Shown in pieces: positions 1 to 6,639 of a stretch of DNA of 7,049 nucleotides. Below the pieces are notes generated by a model. The model did not search any database. It had not been told where the DNA came from and was given only the letters and a program-made list of their open reading frames with translations. The DNA is from Euryarchaeota archaeon UBA173 (lineage in GTDB: Archaea; Thermoplasmatota; Poseidoniia; Poseidoniales; Thalassarchaeaceae): contig DAJH01000032.1 in assembly GCA_002498925.1 (NCBI GenBank), positions 1-7,049 of the forward strand, read 5' to 3'. Positions within the stretch are counted from its first letter, which is position 1; the number at the start of each line of letters is the position of its first letter. The position numbers were made by a program, and so were the translations under genes.

Positions 1-381
1 GGAGTTGATGTTCGTCTCGGTACAGATGGTGCGGCTAGCAATAATGGTCTCGACATGCGTGCGGAGGCCAAGGCGGCCAGCCTAGTTCAGAGGCATGACC
101 ATTGGGAAGCCAATATTCTGGACCCGGTAGAGACCTGGCAGCTGGCAACCAAGGGGTCCATGGACTGGGTGACTTGGGATCTTGACAATATCAGAATGAG
201 GCCTCGTGGAAGAGACAGCAGGAGGGTCCTGTCGAACCTGATTTACTCCGGGACGAGTTGCATGGACGTCTTCGTCGACGGTTTCGGAATCCGCAGGGAC
301 GGGGTCACCAAGACGATTGACGAGTCAGCTGCATCCAGGGAGCTAGAGGACGCCGCTCAGGAATACTACTCGGAATTGTGA
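1..381 (+). CDS. Amidohydrolase, SAH/MTA deaminase-like (5' partial, C-terminal 126 residues)
   Basis: The reading frame is open from base 1 and ends at TGA 379-381; the N-terminal two thirds lie outside the window. The first residues read LGTDGAASNNGLDM, the signature of metal-dependent amidohydrolases of the 5-methylthioadenosine / S-adenosylhomocysteine / 5'-deoxyadenosine deaminase group (MtaD, DadD, also SsnA/TrzN relatives); the Asp of GTD (visible residue 9) is the metal-binding and catalytic Asp of the last barrel strand. The end also fits the family: DLDNIRM at about residues 61-67, NLIYS at 80-84 and DVFVDG at 90-95. These enzymes are cytoplasmic and deaminate the adenine of SAH, MTA or 5'-deoxyadenosine in salvage. 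Odd point: the usual ALG...GSLE-GK-ADL stretch between the ATxGS helix and the DLDN strand is absent, the sequence going straight from LATKGSMDW to VTWDLDN. The family is secure; the exact substrate cannot be told from this fragment. It converges on the next gene with six bases between stops. Confidence 0.9.
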   Translation, partial: GVDVRLGTDGAASNNGLDMRAEAKAASLVQRHDHWEANILDPVETWQLATKGSMDWVTWDLDNIRMRPRGRDSRRVLSNLIYSGTSCMDVFVDGFGIRRDGVTKTIDESAASRELEDAAQEYYSEL

Positions 382-387
382 GTCGAC

Positions 388-2109
388 CTAGGTCCTCATC
401 CTCAGTGCCTCGATCTCTGAGTCTGCGGCACCTAGTGATGAGAGGCAGGACTGTATGTCGCCCCTGGAAAGTGAGTCCTCCGCTTCAGCAAGCAGTCTCT
501 CGGACTTCGCCCTCCCCTCGTCAGTCGGCCCTATTCCGGACGAGTCCAGCTTGGGCCTCATCGATCCCCACTCCTTGTTCAGGAAGTCGAGAAGCTCTGC
601 AGCGTCGTCCCTCTCCGACTCAAAGTCCCTTAGATCAGTGGTAAGTGACCCGAGATCCCCAAACGCGTCTTCCCAGGAACCGGACTCAGCCATCTGTGAA
701 ATCCCTTCGAGTCTTGTATTCCAATCGCCCCCGTCAGGGAACCTAGACTCCAATTGCTTCCTCTGCCTGAGAGCCCTCTGGACCTCCTTCATCGCATCTG
801 ATGCCCCCCTAATGTCTCTGGAAATACTCTCGGACATTCCCTTCGATAAAGAGAAGTCGCCAGAGTCGAATGCTTTCTTGGCCTCCTTCAGTCGTTCTGA
901 GGTGTCTTGCATGATATCGCCGCTAACAGCGGATGAGGCTTGCTCCGCCTCCCTGAGTGACTTGGCGGCCTCCTTCTCCAATGAGCCGAGGCTCTCCAAG
1001 TGCCCGGGAATTGTTGAGGCGATCTGGATCGCTTCCAAGGGCTCCTCTGCATCCATGGCCTCTCTTGCTGCCTCCAGAAGGCCTCTGACCGAGTCTGCTG
1101 CCTGACCGGTGTGCTCGGATATCGCCTTCTCCCCCTCCGTGATGGCTTCCATTGCTGTCCCCCAGTGCTCGATTACAACCTGGGCTTTCGACTTTGCAAC
1201 CCTGTACAGTAGCTCTGCCTCCCTTAGCGAGCCATGCTCTGCCTCCCTCTCTCCCTGTTCGAAGGCCCTTCGGGGACCCTCTGCCGACATGGTCACCTCC
1301 TCTGCACTAGTCACAGACGATAGTGCGCCATCTCTGATGTCCCCCAGATCTGCCGACATGGCAATGATCCTCTCAGACTCCCTCATTGCCTCCTCTATGA
1401 GCGAGAATCCCTTGTCTGGGTTCTGCCATCCGACATCCCTTGCGTTCTTGATCAGTGAGGCGGCTTGCTCGAGGCCTGAGTTCTCGGTCCTCAATTGCAT
1501 CATTCTAGTCTCAGCCTCCTCGATGGCCTGGGAAAATTGCTTTCTCTCGTCATGCACCTCATCCTTGGCAATGAGATCGGGCACTAGGTATAGAGATGGG
1601 ACTGCAATGGATATTGCCCATGCAATCGTTTCGGCCTCCGAATTAGCCAAAACTGCAATTGCAATGGCTAATCCCACCAAGCTGGTAAGGCCCCTCAACC
1701 TACGAGCGGATATTGAATGGTCGAAAGTCGAATAGGAAGAGTTCCAAAGTACGAAAGATACTGTTAGCATGATTGCGGATGCAATCAAGGAGTCTTGAGT
1801 GGCCGTCCCTCCTTGGGAAATCACCATTGAAGTTGCTAAAATTCCAGGCCAGGCTATGTTGGATACTATGCCTACTCTTGTACGCTCAACTGGGCCATAG
1901 TCTATCAGATCAGAGAGGAGGAGGGCTGAGATGAAGAGCGCAGCTACAGGTCCTGACCTGGTAATCAGTTCCGCCTCTCCCTGAACTGCTGGCCATAACC
2001 ACCAGCCGCCACCGAAAACCAAGATCAATAGGCCCAACAGGGCGAACTTCTCCACCCTCATTTTGTGCTCATTGATCACCCTCTGGGGGTAGTCCGGGAG
2101 CAGTACCAT
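388..2109 (-). CDS. Six-TM membrane protein with long helical-repeat cytoplasmic tail, unknown function
   Basis: I do not recognise this protein. With the ATG at 2109 it has 573 residues. Six hydrophobic segments occur at about 22-42, 53-71, 79-98, 107-124, 141-157 and 159-181. Loop charges (RVEK before TM1, VERTR between TM2 and TM3, ARRLR between TM4 and TM5; acidic or neutral loops elsewhere) put both termini in the cytoplasm. Residues 182-573 are charged, Ala/Glu-rich and helical, with six degenerate helix-turn-helix units about 62 residues apart. No kinase, nuclease, HAMP or receiver domain is visible. The start is uncertain: a TTG at 2136 extends the frame, and an ATG at 2061 would begin directly at the first membrane helix. 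I prefer 2109 because codon use between 2109 and 2061 looks coding, though the purine run GAGAGGGGGG lies rather far upstream (14 bases). Stop TAG is at 388-390. It is the last gene of the minus-strand cluster, about 50 bases after the serine hydrolase, and may be a scaffold or mechanosensing envelope protein, which is only a guess. Confidence 0.85.
   Translation of the reverse strand: MVLLPDYPQRVINEHKMRVEKFALLGLLILVFGGGWWLWPAVQGEAELITRSGPVAALFISALLLSDLIDYGPVERTRVGIVSNIAWPGILATSMVISQGGTATQDSLIASAIMLTVSFVLWNSSYSTFDHSISARRLRGLTSLVGLAIAIAVLANSEAETIAWAISIAVPSLYLVPDLIAKDEVHDERKQFSQAIEEAETRMMQLRTENSGLEQAASLIKNARDVGWQNPDKGFSLIEEAMRESERIIAMSADLGDIRDGALSSVTSAEEVTMSAEGPRRAFEQGEREAEHGSLREAELLYRVAKSKAQVVIEHWGTAMEAITEGEKAISEHTGQAADSVRGLLEAAREAMDAEEPLEAIQIASTIPGHLESLGSLEKEAAKSLREAEQASSAVSGDIMQDTSERLKEAKKAFDSGDFSLSKGMSESISRDIRGASDAMKEVQRALRQRKQLESRFPDGGDWNTRLEGISQMAESGSWEDAFGDLGSLTTDLRDFESERDDAAELLDFLNKEWGSMRPKLDSSGIGPTDEGRAKSERLLAEAEDSLSRGDIQSCLSSLGAADSEIEALRMRT
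391..1455 (-). repeat. Degenerate ~62-residue helical repeats in the membrane protein tail
   Basis: This is a protein-level repeat, not a DNA repeat. The pattern is roughly L-x-E-A-x-x-A-x-x-x-G-D/S-x-x-x-A followed by a longer helix and a loop. Turn centres, numbered from the ATG at 2109, lie near residues 231 (NPD), 293 (HGS), 356 (EEP), 417 (SGD), 477 (SGS) and 550 (RGD), giving spacings of 62, 63, 61, 60 and 73. The clearest copies are RLKEAKKAFDSGDF, GISQMAESGSWEDAF and LLAEAEDSLSRGD. The hairpins resemble TPR-like helix pairs but do not fit the 34-residue TPR period. The last copy is cut short by the C-terminus. Repeats were aligned by eye, so boundaries are approximate. Confidence 0.55.
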
Positions 2110-2160
2110 GGTAATCGAGCGGTACCCCCCTCTCAAGAGGTTCGCGGGTGTTTGACTGCC

Positions 2161-5100
2161 TCATGGCCCGGTTGAGTCTCGCCCCCAGAGGCGGTTTGCC
2201 CCCCAGATAGCGAGAGTGAGCGTCACCAATACCACCAAGAAGGCCTGTGTTGACCTGCTGATCGATGAGACGACCTTAGACTTTGCAACTATGGCATCCT
2301 CGAACTCCAGCACCCCTGCATCGTCATCCGTCGAGCTTACCCATTCGAAGTATGGATTGTACGCACCGACCTCCCCTAGGTACACATTGAGCTCGACACT
2401 GAAGACTCCAGTGGAGGTAGCAGTGGCCCCTGGGATCATGACGTAATCTGTGCAGTTTGCGGAGTTGCATAACCTTCCAGAAGCTGTTGTAGCGCCCAGG
2501 TTCTGCATCGTGACAATGAACGTGACTGTCTGACCCTCTGTCTGATCTCCGATAGCGTTCTGCTGGAGAACCTCTATTTCAACACCAAAAGCGGGCGCTA
2601 CAGACAAGTAGAAGGATATTGACCCCCTATTTCCAGATGAATCCCAGGACTCTATCTCGAATAGGTGGTTACCAGTTTCCATAGCGGGGAGTTGTACCTT
2701 CTCCGCATCTTCCCAGGTTCCGTTATCCACTAGTTTCTCATTATCCAACGATACCATCCAAACTAGGTCATGAATCGAGTCTATGTCGTCGAATGACTCT
2801 GTGAGGGAAAGTACGACGTCATCACCTTGTCTTGCGGGATTGTCAGGTGAAATAGGGACTGATTGTGCAATTATCTCGGGTATTATGGTAGGTGGTGAGC
2901 CATCCAAGACCAGTACTTCCCATGCGCTTGATTCGCTGTTGCCTGCTTCGTCCGTAACGGTCATCGCAAGTTCCCAGACACTCCTTTCCTTGGATTCATG
3001 GCGCTCGCTCACGTTCAGATGCATACCATTGATCTGGCTACCCTGGGGGAACCTATCTGTGAATCCCAACTCGTCGTTAGAGAAGTGCCTCCATCCCTGA
3101 GACTTGTTTGATGTTACCTCGATCAGTACAGGTTGGCCTAAGTCGTCTGTGGAGGTGACATTCATCGTCAGCTGACTATCCGACCTTACACGGATATTGC
3201 TCTGTGTCTCGTCATGAATGACCTCGGTCCCATCTGACTGTATCTCAGTGAAGTGAGCATACCAGACTGGGGCGGAGCCGTCAACGACATTGTTTTCGTA
3301 CCAGAAGACTGCTGAAGAGAAGCTATCTGAGCATGTTACTGTCGCAGAAACCACATCTCCCGCGGAGTATCCTAACTCGGAAGGGACAATTGTCTGCTCG
3401 GTTTCTCTTGATTCGAGCATGAAAGTCCCATTGTTGGCGAATTCCCAGATTACTGACGGAGTCTCCAGTGCGCTATCTGTGCACGACGCTGAGTACGTAC
3501 TTGGAGAATCAAGTGGCATCGACCAAGATCCTTCGGCCCCCACTCTCTCCGCGGTAATGGAAGGGGGTTGATTCTCATCTATTGAAATTCTGATGTCCGA
3601 GTAAACCGGAGACTGCCCTCTGTTCACCGTGAATTCACTGGGCGTACCCTCAATTATTTCTTGCATCGCACTGTACCTGAACTCCCACGGATGAGGCAGC
3701 GATATTGTAAGAGGTACTTCCTCGATAACTGAGCCTGACCTTGGCAGGTCTAGGAGCCTAGTCGACCTTGTATCGGCCTGGGCCACCAAGGAGGCTGATT
3801 CGTTCCAACCCCATGTTCCGTTTTCGATATCAACCGAACCGGTCCTTGGAGGAGTTACGGATACAGAAGTTCCCAGTGCCGATTGCATCGGCTCATTATC
3901 GAATGAGCAGCAGCCTCCAGTCTCTGAGTCGAGCCATGACCTAGCAGAAACTACCAGTGATGCGAAAGCAGAGACCTCTGAGGTGTCCAGTGTTAGATCA
4001 GAGTTTCCAAGATGCTGGTCAATCTGGTTCCTCAAACCGAGAGATTGGTTTGGGAGAAGGTCAGTTCCATATTCTTCACGAATCGTGATACTTGCAGACC
4101 ATGTAGCATTGAATTGGTCCCCGGGCCCTATTTCTCCCGAAATTGAGAGGTGCGATTGTCCCTCAATGTCGTCAACTTGGGGAGGAAGCGGATCCAATCC
4201 GTCTTGACCAAGGGGGATCACATTAGAGTAATCGATAGCCATCATTGCATCTGAAATTACGCTCTCCCTGATATTCTTCCAATTCCCATCTGGACGTGTA
4301 TTGGTGAACATGACGAGAACCACCGATTCCCCTGAGTCGGTGACTTCCCTCCTGAAGTTGGTCGATGATCCGGAGAAGCTTCCCCAGTGCTGCCAGACCT
4401 GTTCGTCATCGCTGAGAACATAGACACCGCTACCGTACCAAGGATCGAAGGTATCGTAAGAGTTCTCGGTAAAGAAATCGAAGGGGTTCTCGAAGATTTC
4501 GTTTTCTATGGTTCCATCGATGTGAGAGATAAACTTGGCATAATCTGAGGCTGTGGCGATCCACCCCCCGCCACCATCCTTCTCCTCGATCACGAAGGCG
4601 CCGCAATCGGGCCCGGGAGATATTGGGAAGATGGGGTCACCATCATCGTCTTGTCCGTTCGGAAAGTGGCACCAGCTGTTGTAATCATCGAAATACGAGA
4701 CCTCCTCCTCCTCTCTCTGTTCGGGCATGGTCATTCCGATGGACATACTTTCTATGCCCATGGGCGTCAGGACGTTTTCTACGATGTATTCCTCATATCC
4801 CATACCAGTCTGGTTCTCGATAATCTGACCTAGAATCTGATATCCGATATTTGAGTAAACATATCTGGATCCGGGGTCGAAGTCCAGTGGCCTCCGGAGC
4901 CACTCCGAGAGGATTCTTTCCATGCTGATGGGGGCTAGATTACCATTATCATAGTCGACAATAAGAGACTGTTTGTCTATGCAGTCATCATTCTGCCAAG
5001 ATCCGGTCCATGAGTTCCAATGCCAGTAAGTGGGGTCTGAATTCGGGCTACCATCCCTGTCGAAACCAGCACGATGGTTCAGCAGCATTGAGACCGTGAT

Positions 5101-5556
5101 ATCGTCAATAGAGTACGATGTCGGGTGATTCGGGTAGTTGCAACCCTCAAGCCCGGTTGGGAGCAAGTGTGGTGCCAAATCGACCATTCTGTCATCTAAG
5201 GAAATTGTCCCATCCTGGACCAAAGTTAGGATTCCTGCGGCAGTGACTGCCTTGGAAAGGCTGGCTATCCTGAACCTCGAGTCGACCGTTACCTGCGAGT
5301 CCCAGTAATTGCCATTCTCGTCGGTTCCATTTGCAGAGATCCCATATCCCTTGTTGAAGACCAGCGAACCATTGTGCATCACTGAGACTTGGGCCCCGGG
5401 TATCTGCCAATCCAACAGGAGGTCGGAGATCTCAGAGTCGAGTTCAGAAAAGGGATCGTCCAATGGAGATATCTCATCGTGGGCTGATGCGATCAAGGGA
5501 ATAGTGGAAATTAGCATAAGCGAGACTATTGCCAATGCTTTGGACTTGAGTCTCAT
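2161..5556 (-). CDS. Secreted, membrane-anchored serine hydrolase (class C beta-lactamase / S12 fold) with Ig-like and CARDB-like domains
   Basis: The product has 1131 residues from the ATG at 5556. A signal peptide spans about 1-25 (RLKSK, hydrophobic core, IASA before HDE). Residues ~35-445 form a penicillin-recognising serine hydrolase domain with all three active-site motifs: SLSK (Ser99, Lys102), YSN (Tyr234-Asn236) and HWG (390-392, in place of KTG). Residues ~460-660 are an unassigned beta-rich region with an EF-hand-like stretch. An Ig-like domain follows (~665-755, Cys692/Cys742 plausibly its disulfide), then further beta domains (~765-985, with VTDEAGN and WDSSGN strand ends) and a CARDB-like domain (~988-1090). 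A C-terminal TM helix (~1103-1120) followed by NRLWGR anchors it, so the enzyme faces outside. Ten cysteines and 13 N-x-S/T sequons suit an exported, glycosylated archaeal protein. The family contains DD-peptidases, D-aminopeptidases, esterases and beta-lactamases; the substrate here is unknown. An upstream ATG at 5589 is less likely because it precedes the signal peptide and overlaps the kinase by 29 bases. Confidence 0.93.
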   Translation of the reverse strand: MRLKSKALAIVSLMLISTIPLIASAHDEISPLDDPFSELDSEISDLLLDWQIPGAQVSVMHNGSLVFNKGYGISANGTDENGNYWDSQVTVDSRFRIASLSKAVTAAGILTLVQDGTISLDDRMVDLAPHLLPTGLEGCNYPNHPTSYSIDDITVSMLLNHRAGFDRDGSPNSDPTYWHWNSWTGSWQNDDCIDKQSLIVDYDNGNLAPISMERILSEWLRRPLDFDPGSRYVYSNIGYQILGQIIENQTGMGYEEYIVENVLTPMGIESMSIGMTMPEQREEEEVSYFDDYNSWCHFPNGQDDDGDPIFPISPGPDCGAFVIEEKDGGGGWIATASDYAKFISHIDGTIENEIFENPFDFFTENSYDTFDPWYGSGVYVLSDDEQVWQHWGSFSGSSTNFRREVTDSGESVVLVMFTNTRPDGNWKNIRESVISDAMMAIDYSNVIPLGQDGLDPLPPQVDDIEGQSHLSISGEIGPGDQFNATWSASITIREEYGTDLLPNQSLGLRNQIDQHLGNSDLTLDTSEVSAFASLVVSARSWLDSETGGCCSFDNEPMQSALGTSVSVTPPRTGSVDIENGTWGWNESASLVAQADTRSTRLLDLPRSGSVIEEVPLTISLPHPWEFRYSAMQEIIEGTPSEFTVNRGQSPVYSDIRISIDENQPPSITAERVGAEGSWSMPLDSPSTYSASCTDSALETPSVIWEFANNGTFMLESRETEQTIVPSELGYSAGDVVSATVTCSDSFSSAVFWYENNVVDGSAPVWYAHFTEIQSDGTEVIHDETQSNIRVRSDSQLTMNVTSTDDLGQPVLIEVTSNKSQGWRHFSNDELGFTDRFPQGSQINGMHLNVSERHESKERSVWELAMTVTDEAGNSESSAWEVLVLDGSPPTIIPEIIAQSVPISPDNPARQGDDVVLSLTESFDDIDSIHDLVWMVSLDNEKLVDNGTWEDAEKVQLPAMETGNHLFEIESWDSSGNRGSISFYLSVAPAFGVEIEVLQQNAIGDQTEGQTVTFIVTMQNLGATTASGRLCNSANCTDYVMIPGATATSTGVFSVELNVYLGEVGAYNPYFEWVSSTDDDAGVLEFEDAIVAKSKVVSSISRSTQAFLVVLVTLTLAIWGANRLWGRDSTGP
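2197..2250 (-). other. C-terminal membrane anchor of the serine hydrolase
   Basis: Residues ~1103-1120 (TQAFLVVLVTLTLAIWGA) form one hydrophobic helix, followed by a short tail with two arginines (NRLWGRDSTGP). With the N-terminal signal peptide this gives a type I topology: about 1,075 residues outside and some 11 inside. It does not read as a PGF-CTERM sorting signal, since no PGF motif precedes the helix. Confidence 0.75.
5482..5556 (-). other. Signal peptide of the serine hydrolase
   Basis: Residues 1-25 show a basic n-region (R2, K4, K6), a hydrophobic core from Ala7 to about Ala23 and a small-residue cleavage motif ASA before HDE. This supports Sec-type export and the start at 5556. 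No lipobox cysteine follows, so anchoring is through the C-terminal helix rather than a lipid. The exact cleavage site is predicted by eye. Confidence 0.75.
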
Positions 5557-5560
5557 ATGG

Positions 5561-6529
5561 CTAACCCCTGTGTATGATAGTGGAACCATGCTCGTCTATT
5601 CCGAGAGGCATGATGATGAGCCCTAATTCACCCAGGCTTTCCCTAATATCGACGTTTCCGTGGACTAGGAAAAACCCCCCGCCTCCAGCGCCAAGGAGTT
5701 TTGCTCCCGTCGCCCCCCTGTCCATTATCTGGTTGTGAATTTCATCTATGTCATGACGACTGACGCTGGCTGAAATCCCTCTCTTTAGTTCCCATGTTGT
5801 TTTCAAGAGGCCCCCTAGTCCCGAGAGGTCTCCAGACTCAAGCATGCTTCTTGCAATATCAGCATGCCCTCTGATGTCTCGTAGCCTGGAGATCTTATCG
5901 TTCTCATCTTCCGGATCTTCACCGAGTACGTCGCTTGCACTCCTTGTCATTCCAGTGAAAACTAGCGTGAACTCCTCGGAAATTCTTTTTTTGGTTTCTA
6001 GGGGTATGTCTAGAGGGGTCACTTCAGTACCCCCCTGGTTGAAAGAAATACTGTTTATTCCCCCGAACGAAGCCGCGTATTGGTCTTGCCTCCCTATAGG
6101 TTGACCTAGTATTCCTATCTCAATTTCACAGGCCTCCTCGGCAAGCTGTCTTGGTGATGGATCGCGTCCCGCGTAGGCATGCAAGGCATTCAGTAGTCCC
6201 ACTGTGACAGAAGAGGACGACCCGAGCCCGGTTCCTCTTGATGGGATATCAGCGATGGTTGTGATCTCCACCCCCGAAGTCACTCCAGTCATCCTCATTG
6301 ATTCCCTTACAAGCTCATGCTCGATATCTTCGAAGTCATCCACCAGCTCCATCTTTGAGTATGAAACCCTGACCAAGTCGTCGAATCTACGATTCACTGT
6401 GACATGGATGTGCCTATCCATTGCGGCTGAGGTTACCATGCCACCTGAGGGCTCGGAGTTTGAGAACCAGTCTAGGTCCGTTCCACCTCCACAGAATGAT
6501 ACGCGAAGCGGTGTCCGACTGATTATCAT
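5561..6529 (-). CDS. GHMP sugar kinase, heptose-7-phosphate kinase (HddA)-like
   Basis: A 322-residue cytoplasmic ATP-dependent small-molecule kinase of the GHMP superfamily. The N-terminus MIISRTPLRVSFCGGGTDLD matches the opening of D-glycero-alpha-D-manno-heptose-7-phosphate kinases and related sugar kinases. The ATP-binding motif 2 is PSRGTGLGSSSS at 96-107. GRQDQYAA at 147-154 carries the probable catalytic Asp149, and the C-terminal glycine loop KLLGAGGGGFFLVH is at 277-290. In the family the product is a sugar 1-phosphate or 1,7-bisphosphate that feeds nucleotide-sugar synthesis for surface glycans. Length is normal and no key motif is missing. I chose the ATG at 6529 because the family begins at this point; an ATG at 6556 and a TTG at 6559 extend the frame by 9 or 10 residues without a family match. 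No isomerase, phosphatase or nucleotidyltransferase of the pathway lies in the window, so the exact sugar is unknown. Its stop is four bases before the serine hydrolase start. Confidence 0.92.
   Translation of the reverse strand: MIISRTPLRVSFCGGGTDLDWFSNSEPSGGMVTSAAMDRHIHVTVNRRFDDLVRVSYSKMELVDDFEDIEHELVRESMRMTGVTSGVEITTIADIPSRGTGLGSSSSVTVGLLNALHAYAGRDPSPRQLAEEACEIEIGILGQPIGRQDQYAASFGGINSISFNQGGTEVTPLDIPLETKKRISEEFTLVFTGMTRSASDVLGEDPEDENDKISRLRDIRGHADIARSMLESGDLSGLGGLLKTTWELKRGISASVSRHDIDEIHNQIMDRGATGAKLLGAGGGGFFLVHGNVDIRESLGELGLIIMPLGIDEHGSTIIHRG
5565..5569 (-). promoter_or_regulatory. Ribosome binding site of the serine hydrolase, inside the kinase 3' end
   Basis: AGGGG on the minus strand lies 8 bases before the ATG at 5556 and is formed by the last two sense codons of the kinase (AGG GGT, then TAG). 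It favours the 5556 start over the ATG at 5589 and suggests translational coupling between the two genes. Confidence 0.55.
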
Positions 6530-6639
6530 CAATACGGGGGGTAGCGCACCCCACATCAAGCCGACGGTATCGCGTCAGGTTCCATTATCGCCGATGACAA
6601 CACATATGACCTAGTCACTACCGGGTCGAGTGGAGAAAG
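6530..6639. promoter_or_regulatory. Divergent intergenic region between the sugar kinase and pyrB
   Basis: These 110 bases must hold the promoters for both transcription units. The only TATA-like element I can point to is the self-complementary CATATG at 6603-6608 in ACACATATGACC. It lies 24 bases before the pyrB ribosome site, a distance that would place a start just upstream of it, and being symmetric it could also serve the kinase. An inverted repeat GGGGT-AGCGC-ACCCC (6538-6552) lies just upstream of the kinase ATG at 6529. No operator known to me is visible. The promoter assignment is inference. Confidence 0.35.
6632..6635 (+). promoter_or_regulatory. Ribosome binding site of pyrB
   Basis: GGAG sits four bases before the ATG at 6640 (GTGGAGAAAGATG). 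It supports 6640 over a second in-frame ATG at 6658, which has no purine-rich site in front of it. Confidence 0.6.

Noticed and set aside
455..1735. Two long plus-strand open frames (455-1105 and 1109-1735), together over 420 codons
   Set aside because: They lie antisense to the membrane protein gene. Their Ser/Ala-rich, domain-free translations are what the antisense of an Ala/Glu/Ser-rich helical protein yields, and neither has a ribosome site or recognisable motif.
2129..2140. Possible hairpin CCTC-TCAA-GAGG between the hydrolase and the membrane protein
   Set aside because: The stem is only four or five pairs with no T tract, it lies 20 bases past the hydrolase stop, and it overlaps possible start signals of the next gene. 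It is too weak to call a terminator.
4623..4833. Two overlapping plus-strand frames of 60-66 codons inside the hydrolase gene
   Set aside because: Both are antisense to the catalytic domain and low in information, with no start signal.
2161..5556. True antibiotic-resistance beta-lactamase
   Set aside because: The motifs show only the fold. The huge stalk, the anchor and the archaeal-looking context argue against a dedicated resistance enzyme, and many S12 relatives are peptidases or esterases.
6204..6614. 136-codon plus-strand open frame across the kinase start and the divergent region
   Set aside because: It is antisense to conserved kinase motifs and has no family resemblance, so it is a shadow frame.
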